Notes under the pieces: model-generated | Seen by the model: only the letters and a program-made list of their open reading frames with translations | Told to the model about the DNA's origin: nothing | Databases searched by the model: none | DNA from: Synergistaceae bacterium | GTDB lineage: Bacteria; Synergistota; Synergistia; Synergistales; Aminobacteriaceae | Assembly (NCBI GenBank): GCA_031289165.1 | Contig: JAITPZ010000075.1 | Coordinates: 1-6,460 of the forward strand | DNA length: 6,460 bases | Direction of reading: 5' to 3' | Translations under genes and position numbers: made by a program | Shown here: one piece after another, positions 1 to 4,289 of the stretch | How positions within the stretch are numbered: the first letter of the stretch is position 1 | Layout: every line of letters begins with the position of its first letter

Positions 1-1956
1 CAGCCAGCTTGCCGCGGTCCCGTAAATCTCCAACCCCGCGACGAGGTCCACCCCTTCGATATGCTCCTTCCCGACGTCCATCTCCATGGAACACTCTCCC
101 TCCGGGGGATGGGAAGCGGCGGACAAATCCATCCCGGCCGGGTTTTCCTCACCATCCGCCGGGCTCTGCCTGTCTCGAATCCACCGATTCAGGACCGTAT
201 CCAGCTGCATGAGGTCTATCGGTTTCGAGATGAAGGCGTTGAAGCCGTTTGCCAGAAACATCTCGCGGTTACCCGTCAGCGCGTTCGCCGTCAGCGCGAT
301 GACCGGAACCGTGCGCGCGTACTCCGTTCCGATCTCCTCCCGAATGACACGCGTGGCCTCGATTCCATCCATCTCCGGCATCATGTAATCCATAAACACC
401 ACGTCGTATTTCGTCTTCGCCTCGCGGAACATCGCTATCGCTTCCCTCCCGGAGGAGGCGAAGTCGATCTTCAGTCCGTAGGGCAGCAAAAGCCCCCGCA
501 TCACGTCCAGGTTGGTCGCCACGTCGTCCACCACCAGCACCCTGCCGCCGGGCATGTAGGCTCTCACAAAGTTTCCCCCTCTCGAACGATGCTTCTCCAT
601 GAGGCGAAAGTCCTTCAGATATTCCGCCATTTCCGTCCCCAGCGGAGTTTCATCGAGGATCTTCTGAGGCAGCGCGACGGTAAAGACGCTGCCCTTCCCG
701 TACTCGCTCTCCACCGAGATGGTCCCCTCCATCAGGTCCACCAGGTTCTTCGTGATGGAGAGGCCAAGCCCCGTCCCCTCGATGCGGCGGTTCGCGCGGG
801 TGTCGAGCTGGCTGTACCTCGCGAAGAGCCGTCCCATGTCCTCTTCCCGGATGCCGTATCCCGTGTCGCTCACGACGAAAGTCAGCCAGGCGGCGTTTTC
901 TCGCCGCTCCCATCCGACCCGGAAGGTCACCCTGCCCGCGTCCGTGTACTTGAAGGCGTTGGAGAGGAGGTTATTCAGAATTTGTTTTATTCGAAGCTCG
1001 TCGCCGTAAAGAACGGCAGGAATCGTTTCGTCCAGGAAAAGCTTGAACACGATGTTTTTGGACCCGACACGCACAATATTGAGCTGCACCGCATCGTTGA
1101 CGAGGCTCGCGATCTCGTAGCCGGCCGGAAGAATTTCGAAGTTCTTCGACTCGATTTTGGAGATGTCCAGAATGTCGTTGACGATGCCTAGCAGCGTCGA
1201 TCCCGAGTTGTAGATCTTTTCGAGGTTCTCGCGAGTCCCGTCCGGAAGCTCGTTTCGCAGTTCCACCTCGGAGAGGCCGATGATCGCGTTCAGGGGGGTG
1301 CGGATCTCGTGGCTCATCGTGGCCAGAAAATTTCCCTTCGCCCGAGAGGCCTCCTCCGCCCTTTCCTTCGCCCTGTCCAGTTCGGTGACGTCGTGCATGA
1401 CGAAAACCACTCCATGAAGGGTCCCATTTTTATCCACAGCAGGAGAAAAGGTGCAGTCGGCGGTAAATTCCTCTCCGTCCAAAAGCAGCAGTCTTCGGGT
1501 AAAATTCAGAGGAAGGGAGGTCTCGAATACCCTGCGGCAGTTTCCGGTCGTCTCCCCGATCCACTCGGAGGGCATTCTGTGGAAAAACAGGGACTCCAGC
1601 TGATGATTGACGATCTCCTCCACGTCGGAATACCCCAAAAATTTCGCCAGGGTGTCCGTGGCGAGCACGACGCGCATGTCCCTGTCGAGCACAAAAATGA
1701 TATCGGCGCAGGTCTGAAGCAGAAGGCGATTGTAAAAATACTGGAGGTCTTTTTCGGCCTCGTTGAAATCGCGCAGATGCTCCGCGCTCTTGTACATGAT
1801 CCCGACACGCCTGCAGTCGCTCTCAAGGCGGCGATGCAGCCGCTCGAGCTGCCGATGCTCCTTCTCGAATTTTCTGTATTTTTCCTGGAGATCCGCATAT
1901 CGTCGCTCCAGGTCGTCTCCGTCGGTGAAGATCGCCTCTTCTCGTTCGGCTTCCAA
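1..1956 (-). CDS. Hybrid sensor histidine kinase (coiled coil-PAS-HisKA-HATPase-REC, start of HPt), 3' end outside window
   Basis: The minus-strand frame is open from the TGA at 1983-1981 to the window edge, giving 652 residues with the C-terminus missing. It encodes a cytoplasmic hybrid kinase; no signal peptide or membrane segment is seen. Approximate order: charged coiled coil (14-50), PAS sensor domain (72-190, ending in the typical HDVTELD exit), HisKA (206-272) with phospho-acceptor His216 in MSHEIRTPLNAIIG, HATPase (325-430) with N-box Asn333, DTGYGI at Asp364 and GTGLGL, then REC (472-590) with Asp477/Asp478, phospho-acceptor Asp523 in MDYMMPEMDG, Thr556 and Lys578. From about 632 the sequence IEGVDLVAGLEIYG resembles the beginning of an HPt domain, whose His would lie beyond the window. 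The TTG start at 1956 is chosen because AAGGAG lies 10 bases upstream and the frame is closed just before it; the next in-frame ATG (Met54) would remove the coiled coil. It is the third gene of the operon, so its likely partners are the two HD-GYP regulators upstream (inference). The PAS ligand is unknown. Confidence 0.93.
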   Translation of the reverse strand, partial: MEAEREEAIFTDGDDLERRYADLQEKYRKFEKEHRQLERLHRRLESDCRRVGIMYKSAEHLRDFNEAEKDLQYFYNRLLLQTCADIIFVLDRDMRVVLATDTLAKFLGYSDVEEIVNHQLESLFFHRMPSEWIGETTGNCRRVFETSLPLNFTRRLLLLDGEEFTADCTFSPAVDKNGTLHGVVFVMHDVTELDRAKERAEEASRAKGNFLATMSHEIRTPLNAIIGLSEVELRNELPDGTRENLEKIYNSGSTLLGIVNDILDISKIESKNFEILPAGYEIASLVNDAVQLNIVRVGSKNIVFKLFLDETIPAVLYGDELRIKQILNNLLSNAFKYTDAGRVTFRVGWERRENAAWLTFVVSDTGYGIREEDMGRLFARYSQLDTRANRRIEGTGLGLSITKNLVDLMEGTISVESEYGKGSVFTVALPQKILDETPLGTEMAEYLKDFRLMEKHRSRGGNFVRAYMPGGRVLVVDDVATNLDVMRGLLLPYGLKIDFASSGREAIAMFREAKTKYDVVFMDYMMPEMDGIEATRVIREEIGTEYARTVPVIALTANALTGNREMFLANGFNAFISKPIDLMQLDTVLNRWIRDRQSPADGEENPAGMDLSAASHPPEGECSMEMDVGKEHIEGVDLVAGLEIYGTAASWL

Positions 1957-1966
1957 GCCGCTGCAT

Positions 1967-1972
1967 CTCCTT
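1967..1972 (-). promoter_or_regulatory. Ribosome binding site deciding the TTG start of the hybrid kinase
   Basis: AAGGAG on the minus strand ends 10 bases before TTG at 1956. An ATG touches the motif directly (1966-1964), but it is out of frame with the kinase and far too close to the motif to be used. The 10-base spacer matches that of the two genes upstream (10 and 11 bases), which supports the TTG start. Confidence 0.7.
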
Positions 1973-1980
1973 AGTTTGCG

Positions 1981-2994
1981 TCAATGCGCCATTCTGTCGA
2001 ACTCAACATTACACGACTCGAACACCTCAATGAGCAGGGGGTCGAACTGTGTGCCCTTTCCGTCCAGGAGGATGCGGCAGGCCTCGGTATGGTTCATCGC
2101 CCTGCGGTAGACCCGGTTGTCGACAAGCGCGTCGTACACGTCCGCCACCGCCATGATCCGACCGCAGAGGGGAATATCGTTCCCCACGAGGCGCCGGGGA
2201 TAACCCTTTCCATCGTACCTTTCATGGTGAGACGCCGCGATCATCATGGCGTACTGAAGATAACGCTGAGTGGGAGTGCGCGCGTACATGCTCTCCAGTA
2301 TTTCCGCGCCAAAGGTCGTGTGCCGCTTCATGGCGGCGAACTCCTCATCGTTCAGCCGGTCCGGCTTGAGAAGAATGCGGTCGCTGATCATGATTTTTCC
2401 GATATCGTGCAGGGGCGCCGCGCGCACGATCATCTCCAGCTCCGATTCGGAAAGCTTCCCGGCAAAGGCAGACTGCTTCATCAGTTCGATCCCGAGCCGT
2501 TCCACGTACCTGCTGGTGCGCATCACGTGCCCTCCGGTGTTCTCGTCGCGACATTCGATCAGCTCGGCGAAGGAGGTGGCGATACCGTCCGACATCTCCA
2601 TGACGACGTTCTCGAGGTGCGACTGCCAGGCGGCAAAGCGCAGATGAAGCTCTATTCGATGAAGCAGAATACTTTTTTCCACCGGCTTCGAGATGAAATC
2701 CCTCGCACCCGAGGAGAGGCCCCGAACCTCCGCCTCCACGTCGTGCCTTCCCGTCAGAAAAATAACGGGGATCTGCGTCAGCCACGGGTTCTGCCTGATG
2801 CACGACAGCGTTTCGAAGCCATCCATTTTCGGCATCTCCACGTCCAGCAAAATGAGATCGGGCTTTTCCTGTATGCAAATCTGCAGGGCAAGGGCGCCGC
2901 TTTGGGCCAGCAACAGATCGTAGCTCGCCGAGAGCTGCGCGCCGATCTGCCTGAGGCTTGCCACGTTGTCGTCCACCACCAGTATTCGCTTCAC
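1981..2994 (-). CDS. Response regulator with HD-GYP domain, predicted cyclic-di-GMP phosphodiesterase (HD-GYP A)
   Basis: A 337-residue soluble protein with an N-terminal REC domain (1-120) and a C-terminal HD-GYP domain (about 135-330). REC carries Asp8/Asp9, phospho-acceptor Asp51 in LLDVEMPKMDG, Thr81 and Lys103. HD-GYP carries His156 in TGGHVMRT, the His196-Asp197 pair in HDIGK, His225, His256-His257 in HHERYDGKGYP, and Asp285 in ADVYDAL. This is the metal-binding and GYP set expected of enzymes that hydrolyse cyclic-di-GMP to pGpG or GMP. Length is normal for a REC-HD-GYP protein. The GTG start at 2994 is chosen because AAAGGA lies 10 bases upstream, the REC domain starts directly with KRILVVDD, and the gene overlaps the preceding stop as GTGA, suggesting translational coupling. 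A longer reading to 3225 would add a low-complexity, Arg-rich extension inside the previous gene and is not credible. It is a close paralogue of that neighbour. Activity is predicted, not shown. Confidence 0.95.
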   Translation of the reverse strand: MKRILVVDDNVASLRQIGAQLSASYDLLLAQSGALALQICIQEKPDLILLDVEMPKMDGFETLSCIRQNPWLTQIPVIFLTGRHDVEAEVRGLSSGARDFISKPVEKSILLHRIELHLRFAAWQSHLENVVMEMSDGIATSFAELIECRDENTGGHVMRTSRYVERLGIELMKQSAFAGKLSESELEMIVRAAPLHDIGKIMISDRILLKPDRLNDEEFAAMKRHTTFGAEILESMYARTPTQRYLQYAMMIAASHHERYDGKGYPRRLVGNDIPLCGRIMAVADVYDALVDNRVYRRAMNHTEACRILLDGKGTQFDPLLIEVFESCNVEFDRMAH

Positions 2995-4055
2995 GACACG
3001 AAGTTCCTTTCGAGCTTTTGCAGCAGGGGCTGCATCTTCACAACAGTCAGCTTCGCGAATTTTTCGTATATCGAGTCGAACACGTCTACGATAAAGGGAT
3101 CGAACTCCGTTCCCCTCCCCGCGAGGACGGCCCGTCGCGCCTCCTCGTGGGTCAGCGCGGGGCGGTAGATACGGGGAGTCACGCAGGCGTCGTAGACGTT
3201 CACCACCGACATCAGCCTGCAGCACAGGGGAATTTCCTCACCCCCGAGCCCGTGGGGGTAACCCGTTCCGTCATATCGTTCGTGATGTCCCTCCGCGAAC
3301 AACTGCGCGTATTCGAGGTAAGTTTGGGCAGGCGTACGGTCGTGTATCGCTTTCAGAACGCGGGCGCCGATCGTGGTGTGTTTCTTTACCTCCTCGTACT
3401 CCTCCGCACTCAGGGGCCCCGGTTTCAGCAGAAAAACATCGCTGATCCCTATCTTTCCAATGTCGTGAAAGGGAGCGGCGCGCACCATCATATTCAGATC
3501 CGACTCGCTGAAGTCGCTCCCGAACCACCCCATCTCCAGCAGCCTGCGACCCAGAAGCTCCACATACTTACTGGTGCGCAGCATGTGCCCGCCCGTCATT
3601 TCGTCCTTATAGCCGATCAGCTCCGCAAAGGAGACGACAATGCTGTCCTCCAGGTCCCTGATGATACTTTCCAGATGATTCTGGTAGGTGGAATACCTGA
3701 GGTGGAGTTCGATTCGGTGCAGCAGAATATCCCGATTGAGCGGCTTTGTGATGAAATCCATCGCCCCCGATTCGAGGGCCCTGATCTCGGTTGCGGTATC
3801 GTTGTGTCCCGTCAGAAAGATAACCGGAACGTGCCCGAGAAAGGGGTTTCGCTTCAGCTCGGCAATCGTCTCGAACCCGTCCATAACCGGCATTTCGACA
3901 TCAAGCAGCACCAGGTCCGGTTTTTCCTGCGCGCCGATCTGCAGCGCAAGCGCACCCGAGCCGGCCAGCAGAACGTCGTAACTATTGGCGAGCTGCGCAC
4001 CAATCTGCTTCAGGGTCGTCAGGCTGTCATCTACGACAAGTATTCGCTTCATCAT
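2991..4055 (-). CDS. Response regulator with HD-GYP domain, altered metal ligand (HD-GYP B)
   Basis: A 354-residue soluble REC-HD-GYP protein, first gene of the minus-strand operon. REC (1-120) has Asp9/Asp10, phospho-acceptor Asp52 in LLDVEMPVMDG, Thr82 and Lys104. HD-GYP (about 136-330) has His157 in TGGHMLRT, His197-Asp198 in HDIGKIGISD, His226 and His257-His258 in HHERYDGTGYP. The usual Asp of the ADxYDAL segment is replaced: the sequence reads VNVYDAC with Asn286 (AAC at 3200-3198). That Asp is the last ligand of the HD-superfamily metal site, so catalysis may be weakened or lost while cyclic-di-GMP or partner binding could persist (inference). After the HD-GYP core there is a short basic tail (about 331-354) that is absent from HD-GYP A. 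The ATG at 4055, with AAGGAG 11 bases upstream, is preferred; a second ATG follows at 4052. A TTG-initiated extension to 4256 lacks a ribosome binding site and would cover the promoter region. Confidence 0.94.
   Translation of the reverse strand: MMKRILVVDDSLTTLKQIGAQLANSYDVLLAGSGALALQIGAQEKPDLVLLDVEMPVMDGFETIAELKRNPFLGHVPVIFLTGHNDTATEIRALESGAMDFITKPLNRDILLHRIELHLRYSTYQNHLESIIRDLEDSIVVSFAELIGYKDEMTGGHMLRTSKYVELLGRRLLEMGWFGSDFSESDLNMMVRAAPFHDIGKIGISDVFLLKPGPLSAEEYEEVKKHTTIGARVLKAIHDRTPAQTYLEYAQLFAEGHHERYDGTGYPHGLGGEEIPLCCRLMSVVNVYDACVTPRIYRPALTHEEARRAVLAGRGTEFDPFIVDVFDSIYEKFAKLTVVKMQPLLQKLERNFVS
3005..3010 (-). promoter_or_regulatory. Ribosome binding site for HD-GYP A, inside the end of HD-GYP B
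   Basis: AAAGGA on the minus strand sits 10 bases before GTG at 2994, within the last codons of the upstream gene. Together with the four-base GTGA overlap of start and stop (2994-2991) it supports coupled translation of the two regulators and rules out the longer in-frame start upstream. Confidence 0.7.
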
Positions 4056-4066
4056 GCGTCCGCTGT

Positions 4067-4072
4067 CTCCTT
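4067..4072 (-). promoter_or_regulatory. Ribosome binding site of the first operon gene
   Basis: AAGGAG on the minus strand, 11 bases before ATG at 4055. It decides the short start over the hydrophobic upstream extension. It begins one base after the 3' arm of a bulged hairpin (4103-4074), so folding of that hairpin could affect access to it. Confidence 0.75.
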
Positions 4073-4073
4073 C

Positions 4074-4103
4074 GTTCCGTCGTCCGAAAAACCCACGACG
4101 AAC
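4074..4103 (-). promoter_or_regulatory. Bulged hairpin in the operon leader, adjacent to the ribosome binding site
   Basis: On the minus strand GTTCGTCG (4103-4096) can pair with CGACGGAAC (4082-4074), giving eight base pairs with one bulged G, plus one further T-A pair closing an 11-base loop that contains a T run. No U tract follows the stem, so it does not look like an intrinsic terminator. Position directly before AAGGAG suggests a possible role in translation control, but it may be chance. Confidence 0.35.
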
Positions 4104-4123
4104 CCCCTCCACTCCATTTCCTT

Positions 4124-4159
4124 TTGATAAGTGTATCATGTTAAAGTAGAATTGATAAG
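4124..4159. repeat. Pair of direct repeats TTGATAAG in the divergent promoter region
   Basis: The 8-base word TTGATAAG occurs at 4124-4131 and again at 4152-4159, both on the plus strand, 28 bases apart start to start. They lie in the AT-rich part of the intergenic region, around the candidate operon promoter. This spacing is a little under three helical turns, compatible with binding of a regulator to both copies, but no known operator is recognised. Confidence 0.4.
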
Positions 4160-4167
4160 AAGCGCAA
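4138..4167 (-). promoter_or_regulatory. Weak candidate sigma-70-type promoter for the HD-GYP operon
   Basis: On the minus strand TTGCGC (4167-4162) is followed after 18 bases by TAACAT (4143-4138), each only a partial match to the -35 and -10 consensus; 16- and 17-base spacings to overlapping hexamers are equally arguable. This is the most AT-rich stretch upstream of the operon, and the predicted leader of roughly 75 bases would include the hairpin at 4103-4074. Exact position is uncertain. Confidence 0.25.
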
Positions 4168-4214
4168 AAGATTGAAAGAATGTACGGAATATTCAGGAAG
4201 TATTCGGCCAGGGC

Positions 4215-4242
4215 TTTGCAGACGCGGCCTATAGTGTATACT
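4215..4242 (+). promoter_or_regulatory. Candidate sigma-70-type promoter for the plus-strand hybrid kinase
   Basis: TTTGCA (4215-4220) and TATACT (4237-4242) are separated by 16 bases. The -10 element matches consensus at five of six positions; the -35 is a weaker match. Transcription would start near 4249, leaving an untranslated leader of about 40 bases before ATG at 4290. Confidence 0.4.
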
Positions 4243-4289
4243 GTCGAAGAGACCAAAAAGAAAGGACAACGTGAAGCATTATCTCTAGG

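Noticed and set aside
650..913. Possible frameshift in the minus-strand kinase near its HATPase domain
   Set aside because: Rereading the bases at 901-930 gives a continuous frame through VGWERRENAAW to the DTGYGI motif, so the gene is intact here.
61..1191. Long plus-strand open frame opposite the minus-strand hybrid kinase
   Set aside because: It is antisense to a kinase with complete H, N, G1, G2 and receiver motifs, has no recognisable domain and is rich in His, Arg and Val as expected of an antisense shadow of GC-rich coding DNA.
2995..3225. N-terminal extension of HD-GYP A to 3225
   Set aside because: The extra residues lie inside the coding region of HD-GYP B in another frame and are Arg-rich without any domain; GTG at 2994 has its own ribosome binding site.
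1984..4127. Two long plus-strand open frames opposite the HD-GYP genes (1984-3168 and 2958-4127)
   Set aside because: Both lie antisense to clear REC-HD-GYP genes. Their resemblance to each other only mirrors the duplication on the opposite strand.
4056..4256. N-terminal extension of HD-GYP B with a hydrophobic segment, starting at TTG 4256
   Set aside because: No ribosome binding site precedes it, it would span the promoter region and the well-placed AAGGAG at 4067-4072, and REC domains of this type normally begin at MKRILVVDD.
4056..4289. Cyclic-di-GMP riboswitch in the intergenic region
   Set aside because: The location would make sense, but I could not find the conserved GEMM core elements on either strand; only a simple bulged hairpin is visible.
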